DNA of 64,000 nucleotides, from NCBI GenBank assembly GCA_013397455.1, contig VYZB01000526.1, positions 404,520 to 468,519 of the forward strand, in the 5' to 3' direction. Each line of letters begins with the position of its first letter. The stretch's first letter is position 1. Below are positions 21,986 through 33,183 of the stretch, one piece after another. The stretch is from Crotophaga sulcirostris (taxonomy: Eukaryota; Chordata; Aves; Cuculiformes; Crotophagidae). Under the pieces are notes generated by a model. It had not been told where the DNA came from. It ran no database searches and saw only the letters and a list, made by a program, of their open reading frames with translations. A program made the translations under genes and the position numbers.

Positions 21986-22402
21986 CCATTGGAGTACCTC
22001 CCGTACGAGGACAGGCTGAGAGAGTTGGGGTTGTTCAGTCTGGAGAACAGAAGCCTCCAGGGAGACCTTAGAGCAGCCTTCCAGTACTGAAAGGGGTTCC
22101 AGGAAAGCCGGGGAGGGGTTCTTGATCAGGAAGTGCAGTGATAGGATGAGTGGAAGCGGTTTTAAGCCGAAAGAGGGAAGATTGCAATTGGACGTTAGGA
22201 AGGAATTCTTCACAGTGAGGGTGGTGAGTCCCTGGCACAGGTTGCGCAGGGAAGCTCCATCCACGGAGCTGTTCAAGGCCAGGTTGGATGAGGCTTTTGA
22301 GAAATCTGATCCAGTGGGAGGTGTCCCTGCCCATGGCAGGGGGGTTGGAACTGCATGGGCTTAGAGGTCACTTCCAACTCAAACCATTGAATGATTCTAT
22401 GA
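21986..22402 (+). mobile_element. CR1 type J copy, 3' end intact
   Basis: GTACGAGGACAGGCTGAGAG to AACCATTGAATGATTCTATG. Confidence 0.93.
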
Positions 22403-22861
22403 AATAAGCATGGGGACTTTGAGGAGCGGAGATTCCCAAATTCAAGAAATCATTGCTGCTTTTGGAAAACCATGTGGGACAGAGAAAGCCTCCTACGGGA
22501 ATTGCATGGGAATTGGGAAAAAAGTAATCACTGTTGTGAGTCATGGTATCGAGTCCCCATCATGTCTTCTGCCCTCCATCATCAGCCAACATGATCATCC
22601 CTGTGTGTGAGTCTCCATCAGGGCATGCTGGACCACCAGCACCTCAGTGCCGAACTGCTGCAACCTCTGCTGTTAAAGCTCGGCTGATGCAAGCATTAGA
22701 AGCAGTGAGTAACAGGTCCATTGATCTTCCAGCACTTGGGAGCGAGACGAGAGCGAGAACGAATGCAAATTGAGGAGCAGAAGTTGAATATTTCAAAGAG
22801 TGCTGGTGTCATCCTCAGCACCGGAGGAAACCCCAGGAACACAAAGCAATGCAGCAGGGTC
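22403..22861. other. Single-copy stretch, no gene seen
   Basis: Nothing recognised. Confidence 0.4.
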
Positions 22862-23172
22862 ACCATAGAATAGTTTGGGTTGGAAGGGACCTTAAAGCTC
22901 ATCCAGTTCTACTCCCCTGCCATGGACAGGGATACCTCCCACTAGACCAGGTTGTTCAAGGTCCCATTCAACCTGGCCTTGAACACCTCCAGGGAGCGGG
23001 CATCAACAACTTCCCTGCACAACCTGTGCCAGAGCCTCACCACCCGCACCATGAAGAATTTCTTCCTAAGGTTTAATCTAAACCTTTCCCCTTTCAATTT
23101 AAAGCCATTCCTCCTTATCCTATCACTACAGGTCCTTGGAAAAAGTCCCTCTCCCACCTACTTGCAGGCCCC
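22862..23172 (-). mobile_element. CR1 type J copy
   Basis: ATAGAATAGTTTGGGTTGG to CTTGGAAAAAGTCCCTC. Confidence 0.92.
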
Positions 23173-23416
23173 CTAGTAGAGTGAGTTTTCTTTTCTTTGG
23201 TTAAGATTGGCAGCAGCTTCGCCTTGTTCCAATTTTGGACTTGTGCACAGCATCTGGTATCTTCCAAAGAACACCAGAAGAGCAACGTGCTGAGCTGGGT
23301 GGTGCGAGCCGTATTGGGATTGAACAACTTGTTGGTGCCTCAATGGAGCCAAGATGTTCAGGATCATTGAGGATGCACCAGATACAGGAGCAGGGATCAA
23401 TTCTTGAAATTACACT

Positions 23417-23668
23417 GAATCATAGAATCGCCTGTGGAAAAGACCTTTGAGATCATCGAGTCCAATCGTACCTGTCCACTACTAAACCAGATTCCCTCAG
23501 CACCTCATCTACTCATCTTTTAAACATCTCCAGGGATGGGGACTGCACCACCTCCCTGGGCAGCCTCTGCCAGTGTCGGACAACCCTTTTGGTGAAGAAA
23601 TTTTTCCTGATGTCTAATTCGAACCTTCTCAGTTGCAACTTGAGACCATTTCCTCTTGTACTATCACA
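23417..23668 (-). mobile_element. CR1 type C fragment
   Basis: CATAGAATCGCCTGTGGAAAAG to GACCATTTCCTCTTGTAC. Confidence 0.9.
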
Positions 23669-24198
23669 AAACCATCATGCATCAAATGACCTTGCAATGA
23701 GGATAACCCTGTGTATGAACCTGAATAAGGTTCCATGGCAGCTCCTACACCCAAAAGCAAATCATTTCGGTGTTTCCCATCACACCAGAACCACCTCCAA
23801 GGTATCAGCCCTCCCTTGATGCCTTTCCTTCTGGCTACCAACTTGGCCAAGTCCCATGAGTTCATGAAAGGATTTGGGATTATTGTAATGCTGTTAGGAA
23901 TTCAGTGTGAAAGTAGGCACCACAATTAGGGGACGATTATCACCAAGCGCACTCAAGATGTTCAGACAGAACTTCACAGCAAGAGGTTAATGACATTCCA
24001 ACCGGAATCAGCTTCCAGAAGGACCGTTCTTGGGTTTAAGAGGGGAATTTAATTTTCACACTCATTCAGTTCCAAGCTCTTTCAAGAATGAGACCTATTT
24101 ATGCTGGGACATAAACGATGTTTTATGATCATGACCTGCTGCTTTATAGGAAGAAAATCCAATTGATCAGAAGATGATCTTGAGATGATCTAAAGATC
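23669..24198. other. Single-copy stretch, no gene seen
   Basis: Nothing recognised. Both strands have short open frames without features. Confidence 0.4.
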
Positions 24199-24256
24199 TA
24201 GGTGATCTTTAAGGTCACTTCCAAATTAAACCAAACCATTCCATGATTCTATGATA
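24199..24256 (+). mobile_element. CR1 type J 3' end only
   Basis: GGTGATCTTTAAGGTCACTTCC, then CCATTCCATGATTCTATGA. Confidence 0.85.
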
Positions 24257-24320
24257 AAAGCGCTTTACCTGGGACCCCAAGTGAGGCTGCTATTCAGGCT
24301 GTGACATGCACAGAGTACAA

Positions 24321-24766
24321 GAGAATCATGGAATGGTTTGGGTTGGAAAGGACTTTAAAGCCCATCCAGTTCCAACCTCCTGCTATGGGCAGGGACACTT
24401 CCCACTGGATCAGGATTCTCAAGGCCCCATCTCCAACCTGGTCTTGAATACCTCCAGGGATGGGGTAGCTACAACTTCTCTGAGCAACCCGTGCCAATGT
24501 CTCACCACCCTCATAGTGAAGAATTTCTTCCTAATGTGCAATCTAAATCCTCCCCCTTCCAATTTAAAGCCATTCCCCCTTGTTCTATCACTCCAGACCC
24601 TTGGAAAAAGTCCCTCTCCAGCTTTCCTGGAGCCCCTTCAGCTGCTGGGAGGCTGCTCTAAGGTCTCCGTGCAGCCCTCTCTTCTCCAGGTTGAGCAACC
24701 CCAACTCTCTCAGCCTGTCCTTATAGCAGAGGTGCTCCAGCCCTTGGATCATCTTCGTAGGCCTCT
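24321..24766 (-). mobile_element. CR1 type J copy
   Basis: GAATCATGGAATGGTTTGGG to GCTCCAGCCCTTGGATCATC. Confidence 0.93.
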
Positions 24767-25526
24767 GTAGAGATGAGAACAGTAAGGACGAGGAGTGACT
24801 ACATTATACACCTCTCCACTGGGACCAGCGAGAGGTGGTCCCGTTTAACGCACTCAACACCCTTTTCCCGGCTCCAACCCACATTAAAGAGTCTGATGGG
24901 TCTCAGGAGCTTTGGACCTTGTTCAAACACAACGCTTATTATTATAACAAAAGAGGGTGGTGGGGTTTCTTCTCCCCCTTCCTTCAGCGAATGATTATTA
25001 ATGGGCTTCCAAGAGCCGGGTCCATTTCTCTAAATGAGAGTGGGATGGCAGGAGGAAGGCTGATAAATGTCCTCCTCCCCCCGGCCTCACGGCGGGAGCT
25101 GCCAGGGGTCCTCATTCTAACAAGCTGCAGATGGAAGACGACTGGAATAACAAAGTATGAATTTTGATGAGTCTAATAAATCACTCCACTTTTCCTGCTC
25201 TTGATCGTTTCCAGCACTTCAAGACAGGAGGAAAAACGCCGGCGATAATCAAATGGGTTCACGGATCTCCTGGTAACACCACCGAGAGAGGTGGCTCTGC
25301 CTCGGGGAACGACAGCGAGCACTTGTGAGGCGGGAAATCCATTTGCATTGCTGCTTTCAGATTCACTTCATTTTCTTGTCCCAATTTAACAAGGAGAAAT
25401 TTGAAGCTGCTCAGTTTTATCCGCCCTCAAAGACACCTCTGAAACTGAAGGCCACACGGCTTTCACCTTTCCTAAATATCCATTTCAAAAGACCCTGATC
25501 TGACTCCACCACCAGTAGAGAAACTC
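24767..25526. other. Single-copy island, possible conserved noncoding element
   Basis: No repeat. It has AT-rich blocks (TTATTATTATAACAAAAG, ATGATTATTAATGGGC) and CpG-bearing blocks (25060-25330). No coding signal. Confidence 0.42.
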
Positions 25527-25795
25527 TGCTGGGATCTGGACAGGCTGGAGAGGTCGGCCTGTGTGAACCTCATAAGGTTCAACAGGGCCAAATGCAAGGT
25601 CTCAGACCTAGACAGGCTGGAGAGATTAGCCTTTGTGAACCTCATGAGGTTCAACAAGGCCAAGCGCAAGGTCCTGCACATGGATCAGGGCAATCCCAAA
25701 CACAAATCCAGGCTGAGTGGAGAAAGGGCAGTGCTGAGGAGAAGGACTAGGAGTGCTGATGGATGAGAAGCTCAACATGAGTCAGCAATGTCAAG
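25527..25795 (+). pseudogene. CR1 pol remnant with internal 72-bp duplication
   Basis: Coding remnant of the CR1 RT C-terminal region on the plus strand. The frame reads DRLER-ACVNLIRFNRAKCKV and then again DRLERLAFVNLMRFNKAK-KVLHM, followed by NPKHKSRL, all of which is normally single in the family. The repeat units start at 25539 and 25611, a 72-bp (24-codon) in-frame duplication. The sequence ends in the VLMDEKLNMSQQ-like segment and has no 3' tail. Like the other CR1 remnants it is not a host gene. Confidence 0.88.
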
Positions 25796-26046
25796 ATCAC
25801 AGAATAGTTTGGGTTGGAAGGGACCTTAAAGCCCATCCAGTTCCAATCCCTCTGCCATGGGCAGGGACACCTCCCACTACACCATGCTGCTCGAAGCCCC
25901 ATCCTACCTGGACGTGAACACCTCCAGGGAGGGGACATACACAGCTTCCCTGGACAACCTGTGCCAGTGCCTCACCACCCTCACCCTGAAGAATTTATTC
26001 CTCATGTCCAATCTAAATCTTCCCCCTTCCAATTTGAAGTCTTTCC
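25796..26046 (-). mobile_element. CR1 type J fragment
   Basis: CACAGAATAGTTTGGGTTGG to CTTCCCCCTTCCAATTTG. Confidence 0.92.
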
Positions 26047-26071
26047 ATATCTTATGATTCTATGATTCTGT

Positions 26072-26236
26072 ATGCCCAGAGAAGTCGTGGCTCCCCAATC
26101 CCTGGAGATCTTCAAGGCCAGGTTGGACAGGGCTTCAAGCAGCCTGGTCCAACAGGCAGTGTCCCTTCCCATGGCAGGGGTGTTGGAACTGGATGATCTT
26201 TAAGATCCCTTCCAACCCAAACTATTCCATGATTCA
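26072..26236 (+). mobile_element. CR1 type J 3' end, inverted to its neighbour
   Basis: TGCCCAGAGAAGTCGTGGC to AAACTATTCCATGATTC, 25 bp from the minus-strand copy. Confidence 0.9.
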
Positions 26237-26892
26237 ATATGTTTCACCATTCGCCCCCCCTGCAGCTTTTCATTTGCTTTTCCAGCCCGGCACTGAATCC
26301 AGGAGGGAATTCATCTTTGACAAACATTTACCGATTATCAAATCACCACCACAGCTGCCGACAGGGACCATAAGTCACTCGGCGCAGCCGCCCGCGTCGC
26401 AAGCTGAGGAGTTTGGGCAGCTCCTCGATGACAAATAACTCCTGTCAAAGCCGCGTGGTCCCTGCTTGCTCCGAACCCGTGTTCTCCGTTGTTCCACACT
26501 TACCTGGTGTTTAATGACAACGCTGTCAAGACGAAGACGAAGCCTCCGCGCTGGCGACTGTCAAAGCCCTATTAGAGAGAAGATTGAGACCCTCCTCTCC
26601 TTAAACTCACTCGAGCAATGCGAGCTGCGAGGCTTTATAATTATGGTGCGAGAGCCATCGATCGCGCGCTGACACCGAACCCACCCGTATGAAATGGGAG
26701 TAGTTTGCTGGGTGACACTCGCTATAGATTATTCTTGGTGGCTTCGGGTTGGTTTTTCTCCCCCTCCTTTCATCCATCGCTCTACGAAGTCCAGAATGGA
26801 TGGGACAGAAGAAGAGGAAAGTGCATGCTTTCTCTTCAGTGCTTTTTCTATCCCAGCTCTTTAGCTTCAAAGCGATTTTTGAGAGGAGGTGG
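26237..26892. other. Single-copy island with repeated CTGTCAA motifs
   Basis: No CR1. CTGTCAAAGCC occurs at 26442-26452 and 26558-26568, with CTGTCAAG at 26523 and the complement TTTGACA at 26316. CpG content is raised (GCGCAGCCGCCCGCGTCGC near 26381-26399). Candidate conserved regulatory DNA in the intron. No coding signal. Confidence 0.45.
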
Positions 26893-27056
26893 AACTTGTC
26901 ATGAGACACCACCTGAAGTCTTGTGTCCAGCTCTGGAAACCCCAACAGAAGGAGGATATGGAATGGTTGGAATGAGTCCAGAGGAGGTAACGAAGATGAT
27001 CCAACAGCTGGAGCCCCTCTCATATGAGGACAGCCTGAGAGAGTTGAGGTTGTTCA
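26893..27056 (+). mobile_element. CR1 type J internal fragment
   Basis: GTCTTGTGTCCAGCTCTGG to GAGAGAGTTGAGGTTGTTC. No 3' end. Confidence 0.88.
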
Positions 27057-27452
27057 CCTCCCACTAGACCAAGCGGCTCAAAGTCCCATCCAACCAGGCA
27101 TTGAACACCTCCAGGGATGAGGCAGCCACAACTTCTCTGAGCAACCCATGCCAGTGTCTCACCACTCACATTGTGAAGAATTTCTTCCTAAGATCTCATC
27201 TCAATGTTCCCTCTTTCAGCTTAAAACTGCTCCTCTTCATACTATCCCTACAATCCCGGAGCAAGAGCCCCTCCCCAGCTTTCCTGGAGCCCCTTTCAGT
27301 ACTGGAAGGCTGCTCTAAGGTCTCCCTGGAGCCTTCTCTTCTTCAGGCTGAACAACACCAACTCTCTCAGCCTGTCCTTGTATGGAAGGTTCTCCAAACC
27401 TCAGATCATCATCATGGCCTTCTCTGGACACCCTTGAGCAGGTCCATGTCAT
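27057..27452 (-). mobile_element. CR1 type J copy lacking 3' tail
   Basis: CACCTCCCACTAGACCAAGC through the body to CTTCTCTGGACACCC. Its 3' tail is replaced by the opposite-strand fragment. Confidence 0.9.
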
Positions 27453-27512
27453 AGAACTATAGATTTATAGAATGAGTTCAGTTGGAAGGGATCTTACATG
27501 TCCTTCCTGTGC
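27453..27512 (-). mobile_element. CR1 3' end only
   Basis: ATAGAATGAGTTCAGTTGG and GGGATCTTACATG. Confidence 0.75.
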
Positions 27513-28135
27513 TGAAGAACATATATGTTAGAACTTCAAGAGAGTTGGAAGGGGTGAGTGGAGGAGCAAGAACATCACTGTCACTTTAAAGAAATGTCCT
27601 CATTTCCTTAAAGAAGCTACAGGATTCATTAAGTTGCTGTAAATAAGTATTTTCACGGCCCAAAATCTGCAGAAGCACCAGCACATGTGGGTTTGTTCGC
27701 TTCTATTGCCCATTTGGGAGATACAGTTGGATGAGCTTGGCACGCGTCCACTTCTTCCACCTCCCCAAAGACCATGGCTTCATCTGCACTAGAGGAGAAA
27801 GAACCCTCCAGCACTCTACTGACAGGCAGCTCTGGATGCTCAGTGTGGGGCTACATGGCACCAAGAAGCAGTCAAACCCTACTCTGTCATCCCATCCCAT
27901 GGTCAGAGACGCAGGAAGTGAAACTACCAGGTGTTAAGTGGGACCCAACAAGACAAAACCAGTGTTTCTGCATCAGAGATGAAATCTTCTCATGGGTCTA
28001 ATGCAAATAAATGGCCCTCTTTGGGCTGGGGGCAGTGAGAGGGAACTTAAACCATGGACACAGGAAAACCAGACCTTCGCTTGGTTGAAGTCCACACAGG
28101 GCTTACAGTCATATAAATTTGTGGTGTTGAAAACA
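27513..28135. other. Single-copy stretch, no gene seen
   Basis: Nothing recognised. Confidence 0.4.
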
Positions 28136-28476
28136 CAGAATCAGAGAATGGTTGGGGTTGGAAGGGAACTTGGAAGTCCATCCAGTTCCAACTCTCCTGT
28201 CATGGGCAGGGACACCTACTGGATCAAGCTGCTCAAAGTCCCATCCAACCTGGCCTTAAAGACCTCCAGGGATGGGGCATCCACAGCTTCCCTGGGCAAC
28301 GTGTGCCAGTGTCTCACCACCCTCATCGTCAGATCATCTCCATGGCCTCCTTGGGATCCATTCCAACGGTTCCATATCCTTCTTCTGTTGGCGATTCTAG
28401 AACTGGACACAGGACTCCAGGTGGTGTCTCACGAGAGCAGAGCAGAGGTACAGGATCCCCTCCCTTGCCCTGCTGG
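28136..28476 (-). mobile_element. CR1 type J copy with internal deletion
   Basis: GAATGGTTGGGGTTGGAAGG to CACCACCCTCATCGT, then jumps straight to CAGATCATCTCCATGGCC, so the middle of the body is missing. Confidence 0.9.
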
Positions 28477-28675
28477 CAGAGGGTGGAGGAGCACTGGAAC
28501 AGCTCCCCAGGGAAGCAGTCACGGCGCCAAGCCTGACAATATTCAAGCAGCCTTTGGACAACACCCTCAGACACACAGTGTGAATGTTGGGGTTGTCCTG
28601 TGCAGAGATAAGAGTTGGATCTGATGATCCTTGTGGGTCACTTCCAACTCAGGTCATTCTACGATTCTATGATTC
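28477..28675 (+). mobile_element. CR1 type Y 3' end
   Basis: GGAGCACTGGAACAGCTCCCC to CATTCTACGATTCTATGATTC. Joined directly to the preceding minus-strand copy. Confidence 0.92.
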
Positions 28676-29073
28676 TCTTTGCGTTGCTCCAATCAATAAA
28701 CAAAGAACATTGAAACTCGAGGAGTCTTCCCTTAAAGCCCTTCTTCCCTTGCTATTTCATTCCTGCACTTCGGGAAAGGTCATGCGGAGAGAAGTCCAAG
28801 GTGTCAACTTCCCAGTACAAGGAACACTCGATCCAGGATAAGAAATTAAAGTAGGGCCAGAAATACCACCAATAACGGCGCCAATGAGGAAAAGCAGTAA
28901 GAATCTTGACATAAAGCTGCCAGGTCTTATTTCACCATGAAATGTGGTTTGAAACTTCTCACTGATGGCATTATTTACAAGAGGAGGGTAATCCCTAAGC
29001 CAAGAAGGACGATGCACCACCCACCCTCCATATCAAAGGTAGAAGGACCAGCCTTTCTACAGCTTTTAGGGAG
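28676..29073. other. Single-copy stretch, no gene seen
   Basis: Nothing recognised. Confidence 0.4.
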
Positions 29074-29499
29074 AGAATCATAGAATCGTTGTTTTGGAAA
29101 AGACCTTCGAGATCATCGAGACCAACCGTATCTGTCCACTACTAAACTAGATCCCTGAGCACCTCATCTACCCAGTTTTTAAATGCCTCCAGGCATGGGG
29201 ACTGCACCACCTCCCTGGGCAGCTTCTGCCAGTGCCTGACAACTCTTTCAGTAAAGAAATTTGTCCTGATATCCAATCAAACCTCCCCTGGTGCAACTTG
29301 AGATAATTTCCTCTTGTCATATCACCTGTCACTTGGGAGAAGAGACCAACACGCACCTCGCTACAACCTCCTTTCAGGGAGCTGTAGACAGTGATGAGGT
29401 CTCCTCTCAGCCTCCTTTTCTCTAGGCTAAACAGCCTCAGCCACCTTTCATAAGGCTTGTTCCCCAGCCCCTTCACCACCTTCGTTGCCCTACTCTGGA
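29074..29499 (-). mobile_element. CR1 type C copy
   Basis: TAGAATCGTTGTTTTGGAAAAG to CCCTACTCTGGACC. Confidence 0.92.
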
Positions 29500-29648
29500 C
29501 CTTCATAGAATGGTTTGGATTGGAAAGGACCTTAAAGACCATTCAGTTCCAATCCCTCTGTCATGGGCAGTGACACCTTCCACTGGATCAGGTTCCTCAA
29601 AGCTTCATCCAATCTCATTTTGAACACCTCCAGGGATGGGGCATCCAA
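29500..29648 (-). mobile_element. CR1 type J 3' end
   Basis: TTCATAGAATGGTTTGGATTGG to GGGATGGGGCATCC, inserted at or joined to the 5' end of the type C copy. Confidence 0.9.
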
Positions 29649-29791
29649 AAAGCCAGAAGAGAAACTTGGCTGCAAAGGTAAATACCAACAAACGACAACC
29701 TGACACCGTGGCCCAGTTCACAGCACAGTTATTTCGGGGATTGCCTTCTCCAGATCTTTAGACGAAAACACGCGCCTGAATCAGGAAAATC

Positions 29792-30272
29792 GTGGCCAGC
29801 AGGGCAAGGGAGACGATTCTCCCTCTCTGCTCCTCTCTTGTGAGACCCCACCTGGAGTACTGTGTCCAGTTCTGGAATCTCCAACATAGGAAGGATATGG
29901 GACAGTTGGAACGGGGCAAGAGGAGGTCACAAAGATTATCTCAGGGCTGAAGCACCTCTGCTATGAGGCTGAGAGAGTTGGCATTGTTCAGCCTGGAGAA
30001 GAGAAGGCTCCAGGGAGACCTTACAGTGACCTTCCAGTACCTGAAGGTGCTCCAGGAAAACTAGGGAGGGACTTTTTCCAAGGGCCTGGAGTGAAATGAT
30101 GAGGGATAATGGCTTTACATTGGAAGGGAGAAGATGTAGATTAGACATAAGGAAGAAATTCTTCACAATGAAGGTGGTGAGGCAATGTCACAAGTTGCCC
30201 AGGGAAGTTGTGGATGCTGCCTCCCTGGAAATGTTCAAGGCCAGGCTGATCGGGCCTTGAGCAACCTGATCC
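29792..30272 (+). mobile_element. CR1 type J copy lacking 3' tail
   Basis: GCCAGCAGGGCAAGGGAGAC to TTGAGCAACCTGATCC, where it stops. Confidence 0.9.
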
Positions 30273-30287
30273 TTCTACTGGAACACA

Positions 30288-30452
30288 GGATCCTTCCAAT
30301 GGATCAGGTTGCTTGAAGCTCCATCCTACCTGGCCACGACTTCCCTGGGCAACTATGCCAGTGCCTCCACACTCTCATCATGAAGAAGTTCTTCCTAATG
30401 TCCAATGTAAATCATCCCCCTTCCAATTAAAATCCATTCCTGTCGTTCTTCT
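30288..30452 (-). mobile_element. CR1 type J fragment, inverted to its neighbour
   Basis: Begins TTCCAATGGATCAGGTTGC, the complement of where the plus-strand copy stops. Body to CCATTCCTGTCGTTC. Confidence 0.88.
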
Positions 30453-30689
30453 CCTCAGCATCCTCCTCCTGCAAAGAGCCACTAGAAAAAGCTGACCTGC
30501 AGTTTCTCACCCATTGGCCATACGGCTTCTGAAGAAGCCCTCCTCTATTTTCTCTTCATCTAATTCCTCCTCTGGCTTTGAATTAGCCCAGACAACACCC
30601 TAGTTCCCACCTCAATGACATCAGTTTTCACTCCCTCACTACAGCCTCCCCCCTAGAAAGGCCATCTTTCCCTTGCTGAGCACAGAACT

Positions 30690-31215
30690 TAGATTCACAG
30701 AATCATAGAATCATAGAATGGTTTGGGCTGGAAGGGACCTAAAAGATCACCCAGTTCCATTCCCCTGTCATGGGCAGGAAGACCTTCCACTAGACCAGGC
30801 TGCTCAAGACCCCATCCTTGAACACCTCCAGGGATGGGGCACTGGTAACTTCCCTGAGCAACCTGTGACAGTGTCTCACCATCCTTACTGTGAAGAATTT
30901 CTTCCTAATGTCTCAGCTAAATCTTCCCCCTTCCAATTTAAAGCCATTTCTCCTTGTTCTGTCACTCCATGCACTTGTAAAAAGTCCCTCCCCAGCTTTC
31001 CTGAACCCCTTCAGGTACTGGAAGGCAGCTATGGGATCCCTCTGGAGCCTTGTCTTCTCCAGGCTGAAGAACCCCAATTCTCTCAGCCTGTCCTTACAGC
31101 AGAGGCAGCCTCCTCTGGAGCCACTCCAACAGTTCCATATTCTTCTTCTGTTGGAGATTCCAGACTGGACACAGGACTGCAGGTGGGGGTCTCACAAGAG
31201 CAGAGTAGATATCCA
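30690..31215 (-). mobile_element. CR1 type J copy, about 0.5 kb
   Basis: CACAGAATCATAGAATCATAG tail to TCACAAGAGCAGAGTAGA. Confidence 0.93.
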
Positions 31216-31802
31216 ACTCCACCACGTTCAAAACCAGAAGGCAACCTGAAAGTAACGCATCCTGCGCACACGTTGGCAAAGAGCCCAACCAAATCCATGA
31301 GGCTCCTCAGGGCCATCCAACAGGCACGGATTTTAGCATCCTGCACATGAACCAGATTATTCCTCCTTGCCTACCTCGCAGGTGGCTTAATTAATGTTTG
31401 CACAGTCTCATAAAGACAATGAGCGCTGAGCATTATTAGTTAATAAACTACTCCATTGCTTAGGTTACTTCTCATTTACATAACCCTCTCCATGCTTTTA
31501 TTTCCCTGCCTCGTCTTCTATCATCTGGTTCAGGTTTATTGCCAGCCCCATTGGAACAATAACCAAATCCATGCTTCCAAATTCCTGGCATGCGGAATAA
31601 CTCCATTTTACAAAGGGTTTTTACCAATTCAGGACCACCTGAAGGTTCTTCTCCTTGCAGGCTCCAGGAGAACTATCTCCTAGCGGTAGCACAGCTTTCA
31701 CTCTCCCTCTGAGAACACCAAGACACAAGGCAAGTCCACCAAGACGCTCCACTTCACCAAAACCAACCTATCAGTAAAGTCTCAGTGTACGGCACCAACA
31801 AA
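31216..31802. other. Single-copy stretch, no gene seen
   Basis: AT-rich between 31380 and 31520. Nothing recognised. Confidence 0.4.
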
Positions 31803-31889
31803 TTATAGAATCATAGAATGGCTTGGTTGGAAAAGACCTTTGAGATCATCAAGTCCAACTGTACTTGTCCACTGCTAAACCATATCCCA
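31803..31889 (-). mobile_element. CR1 type C 3' end only
   Basis: GAATGGCTTGGTTGGAAAAG and CCACTGCTAAACCATATCCC. Confidence 0.9.
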
Positions 31890-31907
31890 ACAGACAACGT
31901 ATTAGCA

Positions 31908-32474
31908 TCACAGAATGGTTTGGGTTGGAAGGGAACACAAAGATCATCCCGTTCTAATCCCCACTGCCATGGGCAGGAACACCTCCCACTGGATCAGGAT
32001 GCTCAAGGTCTCACCCAGCCTGGCCTTGAACGCCTCCAGAGAGCGGGCAGCCACAACTTCTCTGGGCAACCTGTGTCAGTGTCTCACCACCCTCATGGTC
32101 AAGAATTTTTTCCTAATGTCTCATCTGAAATCTTCCCCCTTCCAATTTACAACTGTTCCCCCTCACTGTATCCCTGCACTCCCTGATCAAAAGTCCCTCT
32201 CCAGCTTTCCTGGAGCCCCTTTCTGTACTGGAAGGCTGACAGAAGGTCTTCTCACAGCCTTCTCTTCTCCCGGTTGCACAACCCAACCTCACTCAGCCTG
32301 TCCTCATAGTAGAGGTGCTCCAGCCCTCCAATCATTTTTGTGGCCTCTTCTGGTTTTTCTCCAACAGATCCATGTCCTTCATGTGCTGAGGACTCCAGAA
32401 CTGAACGCAGAGCACCAGGTGAGGTCTCACCAGAGCAGAGTAAAGGGGGGCAATCCCCTCACTTGCCTTGCTGG
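31908..32474 (-). mobile_element. CR1 type J copy
   Basis: CACAGAATGGTTTGGGTTGG to CAATCCCCTCACTTGCC. Confidence 0.93.
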
Positions 32475-32747
32475 TCTTGCATTAAGAAATGCTGAATTTT
32501 AACAACCACCACCGAACAAAGTCACTGTGGATTTTCTGCACCGCTCCATGACTCTACAACTTCTTGTTCAAAGGTCAGAAATCCCCTCACTGAAATAGTC
32601 TCTCTATAAAAAGCACCAGGAGGTCACACCAAACCCATAAAATCATAATCCGTTGCACTGGCCATTCCTCAGGCATGGGGCCAGAGTCCATAACTTTATG
32701 ATCTAATTCCATATGACAAACGCTGTGCTGCTTCCCAAGGGTTTAAG

Positions 32748-32898
32748 ACATGCTGCCCAGGGCAGTGGTGGAGCCTCCTTCCCTGGAGAGCATCAGAAGG
32801 TGTGTACATGTGGCTTTTTGAGACATGGTTTAGTAGGCACAGTGGTGCTGAGCTGATGGTTGGAGGTTTTTTCCAACCTTAATGATTCCATGATTATT
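32748..32898 (+). mobile_element. CR1 type H 3' end
   Basis: GCCCAGGGCAGTGGTGGAGC to CCAACCTTAATGATTCC. Confidence 0.88.
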
Positions 32899-32955
32899 CA
32901 TTCCAGCGTAGCAAACCCAGCAGTCTTGGTGGGAAGGACTTCTTCAAACATATGC

Positions 32956-33101
32956 CTCACCCCTAGAGATGTTCAAGGTCAGGCTGGATGAGGCTTTGAG
33001 AATCCTGACGCAGTTGGAGGTGGCCCTACCCATGGCAGAGGGGTTGGAACTGGATGGGCTTGAAGGTCCATTCCAACTGAAACCATTCTGAAATTCTATG
33101 A
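32956..33101 (+). mobile_element. CR1 type J 3' end
   Basis: AGAGATGTTCAAGGTCAGGC to CATTCTGAAATTCTATG. Confidence 0.9.
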
Positions 33102-33183
33102 ACGAAAGATTTCAGAAGGTGAGGTTCAAGAGTCCCAGAGAACTCAGTACAAGTTTTTACAAAGCATCCTTATCATTTCCTTT

